From positions 1 to 63,005 of the forward strand of contig MNJS01000042.1 in the NCBI GenBank assembly GCA_001920395.1: a stretch of DNA of 63,005 nt, written 5' to 3'. Below the pieces are notes generated by a model, which was given only the letters and a program-made list of their open reading frames with translations, searched no databases and was not told where the DNA came from. Numbering within the stretch: the stretch's first letter is position 1; each line of letters starts with the position of its first letter. The position numbers and the translations under genes are program-made. Shown here in pieces: positions 35,701 through 43,349 of this stretch. The stretch comes from Thaumarchaeota archaeon 13_1_20CM_2_39_20 (GTDB taxonomy: Archaea > Thermoproteota > Nitrososphaeria > Nitrososphaerales > Nitrosopumilaceae).

Positions 35701-36982
35701 TACAGCTAATTTGCAAGCAACTTTACTAGTGCCATTTGAGAAGAGCGCGGGCTTATACGAGGGTTTCATCGTATTCAAAGGAAAATCACATGCGGTTAAT
35801 GTGCCTGTTTCATACGCTGTAATAAAAAAGCTGCAACCAAAAGATTTGCCGACAGTAATCGAAGGTACTAGTGGCGACACACTTTTTGGAAATGGTTATG
35901 TCGGAGGCGGATTTGATATGTCTAACAGATACAATGCTGGCAATTGGCGTGAGTATTATTTTGATGTCAAAGATAGTACAGTAAACTCTGTTGCGATGAA
36001 CATTTCATGGAAAGATCCTGATACTAATCTTTCAGTTTTTGTTGCAGATCCTCAAGGAAGAATTATACAAACAAATGTTCCACCTGGAGTACTTGGACAG
36101 TTTCAGGGGTGGCCTACAGGAGACTGGCTTGGACCAAGTCCTGTATTTAGTGAAGGTGGAGGTTTTTATCCAATCAAAAACAAAGATGCGACTTCAACAG
36201 TGCTGTATGCGCCGATAAACGAGACTGGCGTATATTCTGTTTTAATTCACACGACATTATTTGGAGGACATTCAGTGGCTGAGCCTGTAACAATTACCAC
36301 CAAATTTTCAACAATTCTTCCAAATGAAGCAGCTCCTCAAATAAAATTAGACCTTCCACAATTTGTAAACAGTACTTACAAGATCATTCCGCAAATAATA
36401 GGAAAGAATATCCAAGATGAAAAATATTATCTGGATTCAGGGCCCCCGCAGATAATAAATCAGACAACGCCAACACCAGCTAAGAATCTTTCTGAGGGAG
36501 AACATTCGCTAAAAGTTGTTGTAACCGATAGCGTTGGGCATACCGTCTCAAGTGAGTACAAATTCATCGTTGATAATACTACTCCAAAAATTATATCAAA
36601 ATCCCTCACAAATGGTTCTGGTGTATCAGGAGTAATTAACCTAGATTTTGATATGGATGAACTAAACCCTGCACAAAAGAACTGGTTCACAGTCAAGCTT
36701 GCAAATCAAACAGTCTATGATAGCAAGACGTTCCAATTTGACACCAGGCTGCTTAAGAATGGGCAGTATACTATTGAAGCCATCGCAAAGGATAGGGCAG
36801 GAAATGTTGGGGTAGAAAAAATAACATTAAATGTTGACAATTCTGGTCTTAATGCAATTTTTACTCAAAATGGAGCAAACCAGAACTTTGTAACTTTGAT
36901 TGAAATAGTAGGAGGACTGGCAATAGCATCTTCAATCTCTGTCATCACTTTTAAAAAATTTAGAATTTCAAAGAGAAGTTAG
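32738..36982 (+). CDS. Large membrane-anchored subtilisin-like (S8) serine protease
   Basis: This protein of about 1,414 residues uses an ATG 4 bp after the preceding stop. The N-terminal signal is VTSKIGLVLVCILLFSLFPKSA. Catalytic residues of the S8 family are present: Asp in GIKIGIVDTGTD (about residue 163), His in DFAGHGTGTAAS (about 427) and Ser in GGTSLAAPLVAGSAA (about 649); the oxyanion Asn sits in SSAGNAGPG. The Asp-His spacing of about 265 residues is far wider than usual, indicating a large inserted domain. The C-terminal half has beta-sandwich domains, then a hydrophobic helix and KKFRISKRS. It probably matures or degrades surface proteins outside the cell. Confidence 0.88.
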   Translation: MLQKRSSVTSKIGLVLVCILLFSLFPKSATGFYDVDVPHQNPEQKIEQSTLISFQPTVYENPIKRYIVFGPGPVSDITSKANNVIYGVNSKHGSFVVGVFRQNEVSTLQLQGYNIIEDLPLEFNSIKPDASPNEVSRIGKILGSDKIIHKYGYTGNGIKIGIVDTGTDFSNPDMKDSVARDERNIPVMIDADGQGLVLTNATFVANINSKDVIQNYTKPLPKNATSSVYVNSQGVFLNIKKAGKGTSIQVFNSLYPRGGNFVLNGTISDDYKIGKDARHFIVSKSGIYHFGMIYESAMQGQFFRLQLVPVLVVDSITPGLYDTVIPDMSDSWKDFTRFDRLLTIYDFDFTDETRVILGNGKEYLVYDSNRDGKSDYSAGMVGAHVLDVYGTITNSSMVDKRIGAVNGTLLPPLDPKGNFFGIMYDFAGHGTGTAASIVSSGKEDYVIYGNSTKYHIKGIAPEAKIVPIKALWLGDAIYGWLWAAGFDQEKSSWKFTGKPRVDILSNSWGISTFPALQSVPGLDVQSLLLSSLNVPGSLDKNYPGILVVSSAGNAGPGYGTLGTPDAAPFGLTVGAVTDNVYVGYGPFKNQPRFGNSTSDFGEVSGFSSKGPSVIGDPKPDLMGVGEYSFTPTSVTKFSKNMTEPFALFGGTSLAAPLVAGSAAILMQSLKDKGIPYDPFTVKNILTSTASDMGNDPYTQGSGLVNVTNAVNFVLGNDDVFVVYNDASYSNIKKVLDSPLRSMNSSSVGLKQFQLTNSSLPQTSWFGGRINPGDRTSASFTIVNPTNHTIDIQILPQKLELNKISQYNGTTEPRLQDPLIQKLGVYRPDYIPLAEIKNHTSLISFFEKTKPIPDDTSLMILDLTFPFSQFMNSSAKTYADDLKISSLYLYDWNKKNNDTKPSYQELSLINRGGSWGTVQELRVTDPNSKIKHIPLAGVYPVPTRYSYWTGDTKHNSTSFDYTVTASYYKKVKWDEVWLDSNSIQVKPHSTANLQATLLVPFEKSAGLYEGFIVFKGKSHAVNVPVSYAVIKKLQPKDLPTVIEGTSGDTLFGNGYVGGGFDMSNRYNAGNWREYYFDVKDSTVNSVAMNISWKDPDTNLSVFVADPQGRIIQTNVPPGVLGQFQGWPTGDWLGPSPVFSEGGGFYPIKNKDATSTVLYAPINETGVYSVLIHTTLFGGHSVAEPVTITTKFSTILPNEAAPQIKLDLPQFVNSTYKIIPQIIGKNIQDEKYYLDSGPPQIINQTTPTPAKNLSEGEHSLKVVVTDSVGHTVSSEYKFIVDNTTPKIISKSLTNGSGVSGVINLDFDMDELNPAQKNWFTVKLANQTVYDSKTFQFDTRLLKNGQYTIEAIAKDRAGNVGVEKITLNVDNSGLNAIFTQNGANQNFVTLIEIVGGLAIASSISVITFKKFRISKRS

Positions 36983-36987
36983 ACAAG

Positions 36988-36997
36988 ATTTATATGC
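36988..36997 (+). promoter_or_regulatory. TATA-like box for the complex III genes
   Basis: atttatatgc is centred about 29 nt before the ATG at 37022 and probably drives the Rieske/cytochrome b unit. Confidence 0.5.
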
Positions 36998-37021
36998 AAT
37001 TTTTCAAGAACTGAGCTTTGG

Positions 37022-37630
37022 ATGTCTGAGCAAGATTCCGCCAGAGGTACCGTTTCAAGGCGTGATTTTCTAAAGCTGCTTGGTGCGGCCGGCGTTGCAT
37101 TGACATTTACGCCATTTGTGCCTTGGGGGAAATTCATGCCAAATCCTTCAAATGCTTCACTGACAAGGGCGCCGGTAGTTCTGCCAGACGGATCTCAAGC
37201 TAATGTTAAATTATTTCCAAAAAACTCTTCAGAGGTTATAACTTACCCATCTAGTGGAGATCCTGTTATTGATCAAGAGGCATTTAAAAAATGGCAATTT
37301 ATTAGGTTACCTGAGGAGCTTGGTGGCGATAAAGACGATGTTAGTGCTTTTCGTGTATATAGTATGGTCTGTTTACACCTCTGGTGTTTGTGGAAATACT
37401 GGCCACAAGAGGGAAGAAAAAGGGGAGAATGTCCGTGTCACGGAAGTATGTATAATCCACTAACTGGAAAAGCATTTGTAGGTCCAGCATCACTTCAAGC
37501 TCCCCCATCAAATGTTTTACCAACTCTTTATCTTGAGGCTGATAACGATGGTAATCTATGGATAAAGCCAGCAGTGTGGAACGTCAGCGACAATGGAATA
37601 GTGGGATATGGTCGTTTCCTTAAGGCGTAG
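37022..37630 (+). CDS. Rieske iron-sulfur protein of complex III
   Basis: This 202-residue protein has a Tat signal (SRRDFLKLLGAAGVALTFTPF; twin arginines about residues 13-14). The Rieske cluster motifs are VCLHLWCLWK and ECPCHGSMY, giving Cys-x-His and Cys-x2-His, with the loop cysteines that normally form a disulfide (LWC and the P-C of CPC). The protein would sit on the outer face, anchored by its signal helix. It overlaps the cytochrome b gene by 23 nt, so the two are coupled. It passes electrons from quinol to the neighbouring cupredoxin or an equivalent carrier. Confidence 0.88.
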   Translation: MSEQDSARGTVSRRDFLKLLGAAGVALTFTPFVPWGKFMPNPSNASLTRAPVVLPDGSQANVKLFPKNSSEVITYPSSGDPVIDQEAFKKWQFIRLPEELGGDKDDVSAFRVYSMVCLHLWCLWKYWPQEGRKRGECPCHGSMYNPLTGKAFVGPASLQAPPSNVLPTLYLEADNDGNLWIKPAVWNVSDNGIVGYGRFLKA

Positions 37631-39167
37631 AAACGGTCTAGTAGATTTCTTCTACTGGATGTGGGATGGGTTAGATAGAACCATATTAATAGGTACAAAA
37701 TTTTCTTTTCCAGCTAGATTTGTGAGCCCTTTTGGATTTCTTGGTATGCTAACATTTGTCATGTTCATTATCTTAGGAATCACCGGTGCATTACTGATGT
37801 TTTACTATCAGCCAATATTGGACAGATCGTGGGATAGCGTAGCAAAAATCAATAATGTCATACCATTTGGCTTTGCCATTAGGAATATTCATTATCACGC
37901 ATCTAATGCAATGGTTCTACTTGCGGTACTCCATATGTACTATCAATATTTCAGTGGTAGATATAAGATAAGAAACGAAATCATTTGGGTAGCGGGAGTT
38001 ATACTTGGTACTGTTACTATTCTGGAGGCATTCACTGGATATGACATTATATTCAGCGAGCGCGCTGAGCTTGCGATTAGTATTGCTACCTCCCTTACTA
38101 ATTCTATGCCGGTAGTAGGTCCAACAATACGTGATGCTATGTTTGGTTCAGGATTTTTCGACTTTATTCTGAGGTTTTATACCTTGCATGTCTTTGTTCT
38201 ACCTATAGTAATGCTTGGATTGATGGCAGTTCATATGCCAAGATTTTTGGTCTTTGATGTACCAATGGTAATGGCAATTTCTGGAGCAGTGTTTATCACT
38301 GGAGGAGTATTCCCAGTTGACTTGGGCTCAAAGTTCCAACCTACCGTACCTCCAGGTATCACTGTTCCAGAATGGTACCTCACAGGAATCTATGCTTTCC
38401 TTAGAACACAATATGACAAATACGTAACCGGAGTTTTGTGGCCAGCCCTGTTCATCATTGCATTAGCCATGACGCCGTTTATCGACAGATACAAGAAATT
38501 CTCGTGGAAAGACAGGCCATTGGTTACAGCCTTAGGAATTACCGGAATAGCTCAGGTTATGGTAACAACTTACTGGGGCTTTTACATTACACCTGATGTC
38601 ACAAAACCATTAGTTGCAAGACTTGTGATAGATCCAATATTTTTCTACTTGATTATGTTACTTATTGTTCCTATCGGGTTTGGATTCTCATACATGATGA
38701 TATCACTTGCTAAAGAGGCCGAAAGAAAGGCAAAGTTAGCTCAATCAAAAGGCCCTCATAAAGTAGCAACAATAAATTTCTCAGGCAAGTGGATAAACTG
38801 GCTGATAGTTGCACTCCTATTGTTCCAAGTATTCCTAAACGTAGCTGCTTACAACGCTGCACTAACAGGCATGAAGAACTTTAACCTTTTCTTGACAGGA
38901 TTGATTTTAATGGTATTTGCTGGTATGTTCCATCTCTACCGACATGGACTCAACGAAGCAAAGAAGATCCCAACTCCGCCACCGCAAGAACAAGCTGAAC
39001 ATCCAAAACCATTGGGCGCACCCGAGCCAGAAGGGAAATTGCCTCCTCAAGAACAATCTTCAAAATTATCCCCTCCACCAGCAGTTCCAACGCCTCAAAT
39101 CAAGACCACCTCAGTTGAAGATATCAAAGATCCTACAATCGGAAAATTAGATCTGAAAGAAACATAG
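37608..39167 (+). CDS. Cytochrome b/b6 subunit of complex III
   Basis: This 519-residue membrane protein has haem-ligand histidines in two pairs (FAIRNIHYHASNAMVLLAVLH and FYTLHVFVLPIVMLGLMAVH). The PEWY quinol-site motif is present in PPGITVPEWYLTGIY, and about nine or ten transmembrane segments can be drawn. The tail after about residue 450 is proline- and glutamine-rich (PPPQEQAEHPKPLG and more) and not part of the core fold. The start at 37608 overlaps the Rieske gene by 23 nt; no other in-frame start precedes the first helix. Confidence 0.88.
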   Translation: MVVSLRRRNGLVDFFYWMWDGLDRTILIGTKFSFPARFVSPFGFLGMLTFVMFIILGITGALLMFYYQPILDRSWDSVAKINNVIPFGFAIRNIHYHASNAMVLLAVLHMYYQYFSGRYKIRNEIIWVAGVILGTVTILEAFTGYDIIFSERAELAISIATSLTNSMPVVGPTIRDAMFGSGFFDFILRFYTLHVFVLPIVMLGLMAVHMPRFLVFDVPMVMAISGAVFITGGVFPVDLGSKFQPTVPPGITVPEWYLTGIYAFLRTQYDKYVTGVLWPALFIIALAMTPFIDRYKKFSWKDRPLVTALGITGIAQVMVTTYWGFYITPDVTKPLVARLVIDPIFFYLIMLLIVPIGFGFSYMMISLAKEAERKAKLAQSKGPHKVATINFSGKWINWLIVALLLFQVFLNVAAYNAALTGMKNFNLFLTGLILMVFAGMFHLYRHGLNEAKKIPTPPPQEQAEHPKPLGAPEPEGKLPPQEQSSKLSPPPAVPTPQIKTTSVEDIKDPTIGKLDLKET

Positions 39168-39189
39168 ACAACAGAAGTATCTTTGTATA

Positions 39190-39200
39190 ACTTTATAAGA
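39190..39200 (+). promoter_or_regulatory. TATA-like box for the cupredoxin gene
   Basis: ctttataagag is centred roughly 29 nt before the TTG start at 39224, supporting separate initiation for the cupredoxin gene. Confidence 0.4.
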
Positions 39201-39223
39201 GAAATAAAAAGATCAAGAGCTAG

Positions 39224-39697
39224 TTGAGTCTTCCATCATCAAGTCACGCATATGGAATCGGACTAATTGCTGTTATAATCGGGGCCGCAGTAGGAATCTC
39301 TTACTATCAACTTTATTTCATTCCAGAATACAATGCAAAACCGCATCTTGATCCAAAGATTATCAATCCTGGTCAGACTACTAACATAGCTATTGTAAGC
39401 GGTTCGTCGATCGAAGGCAATCCACAATACTTTGTGCCAGCGAAACAACCCATTCAGTTAGGAGTTAGTAATCTGGTTGTATGGCAAAATAATGATAATG
39501 CAGCTCATTTTGTCACCATTGATCCTAAAAGTGATTACAAAGACCGCTACAGTGGAGACCTTGATTCACCTCCAATAATGCCAGGCAAAACTTTCAATTT
39601 TCTGTTCACACAGGAAGGAACGGTAAAGTATTACTGCAAAGTGCATGCATGGATGAAGGGCGAGGTTGACATAGAGCGTGGAGCGACAACTTCTTAG
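39224..39697 (+). CDS. Membrane-anchored cupredoxin (plastocyanin-like)
   Basis: This 157-residue protein has an N-terminal hydrophobic anchor (YGIGLIAVIIGAAVGISYY) followed by a type 1 copper domain. WQNNDNAAHFVTIDP supplies the first His ligand, and YYCKVHAWMKG supplies Cys, His and Met in the C-x2-H-x2-M arrangement. It follows the Rieske/cytochrome b genes by about 56 bp, so it is likely the electron acceptor of this complex III in place of cytochrome c, as known for ammonia-oxidising archaea, which use copper proteins extensively. The TTG start is supported by an upstream box. Confidence 0.88.
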   Translation: MSLPSSSHAYGIGLIAVIIGAAVGISYYQLYFIPEYNAKPHLDPKIINPGQTTNIAIVSGSSIEGNPQYFVPAKQPIQLGVSNLVVWQNNDNAAHFVTIDPKSDYKDRYSGDLDSPPIMPGKTFNFLFTQEGTVKYYCKVHAWMKGEVDIERGATTS

Positions 39698-39724
39698 CAG
39701 AATAACAAGAACAATTTAGCTGTT

Positions 39725-40075
39725 TTAAGGAACTAGTTTTGCAAAGAGAATATCACTTTCTATTTCTTTGTGCTCTTGTATTATCGAAACACGAAATTTT
39801 ACCTCATGTGTTTCTTCTGGTTTAAACTCAATCGACGCAGTAAATTCAGCCATATTCTGCGGCATATCGTTTCGGTTGATAAATAACCTTGAAAGATTTT
39901 GCGAAATTGCCTTATTGTTGTATGAACGATATACAATAAGCTGATTCGAATTCAATATCTGAGTATTGACTACTACTCCGTCATACCTGCCAGGATAGTT
40001 CACTTGGATTTTTCCCTTGATTATTTCATGAGGTTTTATGTTTAGACTTTCCAATCCCAGTTCTATGTCTTTCAT
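39725..40075 (-). CDS. Small beta-rich protein of unknown function
   Basis: This 116-residue protein is mostly beta strands (LGLESLNIKPHEIIKGKIQV, AEFTASIEFKPEETHEVKFR), suggesting an arrestin-like or immunoglobulin-like sandwich. No signal peptide is present. It is convergent with the cupredoxin gene. I recognise no family. Confidence 0.6.
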   Translation of the reverse strand: MKDIELGLESLNIKPHEIIKGKIQVNYPGRYDGVVVNTQILNSNQLIVYRSYNNKAISQNLSRLFINRNDMPQNMAEFTASIEFKPEETHEVKFRVSIIQEHKEIESDILFAKLVP

Positions 40076-40302
40076 ATTAATGCATCCTGGCTTAAGATAA
40101 ATAAATTATGAGTAATGTGAAGAGCAGGGAAATCTTCAACTAATGTCTAATTGGAAACGGGTCGGAAGGTTCGTGCCGAAACAGTTTTTACGTATCATGC
40201 CCAATTTTTTATTTTACATAAAGTTCGAGTAGAATTGGTTGTACTACTGTATAATTCTCGGTTTTTGGGTCCAATTATGTGTATTTCAATAGGACACATC
40301 GC

Positions 40303-40312
40303 TTTTTAAATA
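40303..40312 (+). promoter_or_regulatory. TATA-like box for the response regulator
   Basis: tttttaaata is centred about 26 nt before the ATG at 40334. This fits that ATG rather than the in-frame ATGs at 40316 and 40319. Confidence 0.5.
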
Positions 40313-40333
40313 AAAATGATGGCACTATATTTC

Positions 40334-40693
40334 ATGGCTAAGGTCATGATTGCAGAGGACTCGGAGCCAAACAGAAGAATGTTTAGAGATTTACTACAAA
40401 TCGAAGGTCATCAGGTCATAGCTGAGGCAAAAGATGGTGTAGAAGCTGTAGAAAAATTTAATGAGACAAAGCCCGATGTGTTACTTCTTGATATTGCCAT
40501 GCCAGAAAAAGATGGGATTTCTGCGTTAAGAGAGATACTTGCAAGTACTCCCGATGCTAGAGTCATAATGATAAGTGCAAAGGAGGGGTTTTCAACAATT
40601 TCCAAGTGTATGAGTATGGGAGCCCAAGCATATCTTATCAAACCTTTTCGATCAGAAGACATGGCAAAGGCAATTAAGATGACTCTTGCTTAG
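40334..40693 (+). CDS. Stand-alone CheY-like response regulator receiver
   Basis: This receiver domain of about 119 residues has KVMIAEDSEPNRRMFRD with the acidic pair, DVLLLDIAMPEKDG with the phospho-acceptor aspartate, VIMISAKEG with the Thr/Ser switch position as Ser, and AYLIKPF with the conserved lysine. No output domain is attached, so it acts by protein-protein contact in a phosphorelay. No histidine kinase is nearby in this window. The start at 40334 is chosen from the TATA-like spacing and family N-termini. Confidence 0.88.
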   Translation: MAKVMIAEDSEPNRRMFRDLLQIEGHQVIAEAKDGVEAVEKFNETKPDVLLLDIAMPEKDGISALREILASTPDARVIMISAKEGFSTISKCMSMGAQAYLIKPFRSEDMAKAIKMTLA

Positions 40694-40815
40694 TAAAAAG
40701 GAGACACACTTTTCATTTATAATTTTTGTTTTAAGACCTAAGGTCTCATCTCTAGACTTTTTATGTAATAGATTTTGAGAAATTTGATTCAAGTTTTGTT
40801 GTAGCGAATTGTCTA

Positions 40816-41202
40816 TTAGACTAGAGTAGCGGAATGTCCAGTCGTTGAAACGTAATGTGCAGCATTAGTGTGACTTGATGTAGGCGAAACAGATATGGTA
40901 AGATTGTTATGACTGCTAGGAGGATTTACAAATTTAATTACTTCATAATATTGCACTAAAAAGTCTCTACCCTTCTCTGTTATGATAAAGCGTGAACCTT
41001 TCCTGGTCGATTTTGTAACCAGTCCAAGTTCTACTAATGTTCCAATGTGTTTTGCAGCTAAACGTGAATCGAGATTTGCTCTGTGAGTAAGGCGTGTCTT
41101 CTTTAACGGGCCCTTCGATAAATTTGATAGAATGTTTTCGAAAATCTCCAACGCACCTCGTTTTGCTGTCAGCATTTTATTCATTGTAAGATTAGACGAC
41201 AA
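40816..41202 (-). CDS. Winged-helix transcriptional regulator
   Basis: This 128-residue protein has an N-terminal helical winged-helix DNA-binding domain (RGALEIFENILSNLSKGPLKKTR, ANLDSRLAAKHIGTLVELGLV, GSRFIITEKGRDFLVQYYEVI). The pattern matches archaeal HTH_45/ArnR-like regulators. The C-terminal tail is Ser/Thr/His-rich and probably disordered. The Met at residue 7 or 10 is an alternative start. Downstream targets are unknown. Confidence 0.75.
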   Translation of the reverse strand: MSSNLTMNKMLTAKRGALEIFENILSNLSKGPLKKTRLTHRANLDSRLAAKHIGTLVELGLVTKSTRKGSRFIITEKGRDFLVQYYEVIKFVNPPSSHNNLTISVSPTSSHTNAAHYVSTTGHSATLV

Positions 41203-41777
41203 CTAGAACATCATCCTCCATTACCATCCAGCATTCAGACAAAGAACTTTTGACGAGTTGGTTTTCATATGTGAAAATCAAATAATTATTCCCTCGAGAG
41301 GATATCTAGTGCAAAACTAGATAAGATTGTCCTGCCGCTTTTGGAAATGATTTGATTCAGAATTTAACCCTTAAGATCAATAACAAAGTTACTTTTATGG
41401 TAGACTTTTTTTTTTGAATGGCAGAGCTAATCAAATCGAACGCCATCATCTCAAGTCGAATTGGTGAACATACGGAAATTAGTAAGGATAAAAAATGTTT
41501 CAACATGTTTCTTCAAATCTGGAATATCTGTACTATATTCCGCTTTCTCTAGTTTAAGCTCGACAAAGCCAATAATATTCGATGTATGAAAATTGCGCGA
41601 TGGAGATGAAATCTGAGGCAAGTTCCGCTTCATTCGACGATCTTGATGAATTCGAGTTTGATGAGCCTGACGAGCTTCATGAATTCTTTAAGGATTAGCA
41701 AATTTGGATACGGAAACTTAGTTTCCACTATTGAAAGATACTATTTTTATAATTCAGAGTCTACAAAGAGATAGGGG
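41203..41777. other. Long intergenic stretch with two weak small open frames
   Basis: About 575 bp lie between the winged-helix gene and the 173-residue gene. On the plus strand an ATG at 41418 gives 44 codons (MAELIKSNAIISSRIGEHTE...; ends 41552), and an ATG at 41582 gives a 38-residue very acidic peptide (FDDLDEFEFDEPDELHEFF; ends 41698). An oligo-T run at 41406-41415 precedes the first. Neither has strong support. No RNA gene or clear terminator is seen. A minus-strand 60-residue frame over 41451-41633 overlaps both and looks less gene-like. Confidence 0.3.
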
Positions 41778-42299
41778 TTGGTGTCCGTGATATTTGATAA
41801 CAATAAAAAGAACAACGAAAAATTTGATGACTACCAATTAAATGAATATCTATCAGATATTAAAATTGTAGTTGAGCTCTTAAAGGGAAGGACATTAAAA
41901 AGAAATGGTGAAAAAATCCAAGAACACCTTTCTAATATTGATAAAGCACTCTCTGGTATCATGGATTTGTTGGTAGGATATGTTGAAAGGACTGGCAAGC
42001 AGGAAATCTTTCTAACTAATGATACCACGTCTGATAGGAAAGCATTGGTGGGTTCTGCGACAAAACAAGCCCTACTTAAAATGGGAGAACCTATATACGA
42101 AAAGGCCATTGAAAGTCTTTATCGTCAATATCATTGCACCTTGGCAGACTGTTTTGAACATCCTGAATATCTTAACAAAATACTCAAAGAAATGTTTGGT
42201 GTAGCTCATATAGTAATAGTGGATTCAATCAAAAAACAGTTAGAAGCGTTCTCATATCAAAAACCAATCGAACAATTTCTTGTGGTAATATCCAAGTAA
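41778..42299 (+). CDS. Helical protein of unknown function
   Basis: This 173-residue, mainly alpha-helical protein (YLSDIKIVVELLKGRTLKRN, IDKALSGIMDLLVGYVERTG, ATKQALLKMGEPIYEKAIES) has a C-terminal part CTLADCFEHPEYLNKILKEMF that resembles part of the 76-residue protein at 54122. A TTG start is modelled; GTG codons follow at once (41781), so the precise start is open. I recognise no domain. Confidence 0.6.
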   Translation: MVSVIFDNNKKNNEKFDDYQLNEYLSDIKIVVELLKGRTLKRNGEKIQEHLSNIDKALSGIMDLLVGYVERTGKQEIFLTNDTTSDRKALVGSATKQALLKMGEPIYEKAIESLYRQYHCTLADCFEHPEYLNKILKEMFGVAHIVIVDSIKKQLEAFSYQKPIEQFLVVISK

Positions 42300-42390
42300 A
42301 AATTGGAAAATAACTGACTCTATAGACAAAACTCCAGAAATCTGAACTCGATGGTTCACATCCTGGAAGATGCGCTAAAACAGATATGGC

Positions 42391-42464
42391 GGGCCCGAAG
42401 GGCTTCGATCCCTTGACCACTGGATTAGAAGTCCAGCACTCTATCCATGCTGAGCTACAGGCCC
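42391..42464 (-). tRNA. tRNA-Arg (anticodon TCT)
   Basis: On the minus strand a full 74-nt cloverleaf is formed: acceptor GGGCCTG/CGGGCCC, D arm GCTC-AGC...GAGT, anticodon stem CTGGA/TCCAG with loop CTTCTAA (anticodon TCT, reading AGA) and T arm AAGGG-ATCGAAG-CCCTT. No intron or encoded CCA is present. Confidence 0.92.
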
Positions 42465-42499
42465 AAGTACCGGGAAATATGTATCTATATTAAGGGTTT

Positions 42500-43348
42500 T
42501 TACAACCAACTTTTTTTGTTGATATCTCTTTCCATTTTGAAGAGAAATTGCTGTGCATATCCTGCATAGGGTCCAAAATACTCCAAAAGTTTTTCGTGTA
42601 GGTTTTCATATTTTTTTTCCGTCAGAGATTTTTCTGTAATGTCACAAAATATCTTTGAGTAATATTTCAGTAAAATTTTCTGTGTCCATCTATCTATCGG
42701 AAAGGCTTCTAGTTTGTCTAGAGAAAACAAAAGTATACAATCAGCTACTTTGTTGCCAATGCCATAAACTGTTTTAAGGCTTTTTAATGCCGATTTATAG
42801 TCAGCTTTCCTTAATAGATTGAAATCTATTCTTCCAGAAGCCACATCTTTGGATGCCTCTCTCACATATTTTGCCCTAAACCCAAGGCCGCAGGATAATA
42901 ACTCCTTCACCGATGCGTTTGCTAGTGTTTTGACTTCTGGAAAAGTGAAAAAATGCTGTCTATTAAATTCGATTCTAGTTCCAAATTTTTTACACAGATT
43001 TTGTAACATTAATTTGATGTTTGGTATAGATGAATTTGAAGAGCAAATAAAAGAAATATAGCATTGAAAGGGATCCTGTCGCATTAGCCTCAAACCCTTA
43101 AAACGCCGAGCAGTTCTCCTGATAAGGCTATCCCTGCTGATATTGGTTAAGATCTTTTCTAAATCATCATCTTCTCTGAAAAAATTATTTATTTTTGTAG
43201 AAGACGAGGTCAACCCAAATGGTTCTTGTGTTGCTATGAGAATGTCTTCACCGTTTACGCCTGTCCATTTATCTCCCTTTTTATCCCATAGGAACACCTG
43301 GCCACTATTTATTGTAAAATCCAGATTTATTTTGGAGATTTTCTGCAT
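42500..43348 (-). CDS. ogg: 8-oxoguanine DNA glycosylase (OGG type, HhH-GPD)
   Basis: This 282-residue protein has an N-terminal OGG domain (INSGQVFLWDKKGDKWTGV) and the helix-hairpin-helix GPD core: SCGLGFRAKYVREASKDV, VYGIGNKVADCILLFSL with the catalytic lysine, and AFPIDRWTQKIL with the catalytic aspartate. It removes oxidised guanine from DNA and cleaves the strand by beta-elimination. It starts 1 bp downstream of the beta-CASP nuclease stop on the same strand, so the two genes are probably co-transcribed. Confidence 0.85.
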   Translation of the reverse strand: MQKISKINLDFTINSGQVFLWDKKGDKWTGVNGEDILIATQEPFGLTSSSTKINNFFREDDDLEKILTNISRDSLIRRTARRFKGLRLMRQDPFQCYISFICSSNSSIPNIKLMLQNLCKKFGTRIEFNRQHFFTFPEVKTLANASVKELLSCGLGFRAKYVREASKDVASGRIDFNLLRKADYKSALKSLKTVYGIGNKVADCILLFSLDKLEAFPIDRWTQKILLKYYSKIFCDITEKSLTEKKYENLHEKLLEYFGPYAGYAQQFLFKMERDINKKSWL

Positions 43349-43349
43349 C

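Noticed and set aside
41451-41633. 60-codon minus-strand frame in the long intergenic region
   Set aside because: No promoter or domain seen, and it overlaps weak frames on the other strand; not supported as a gene.
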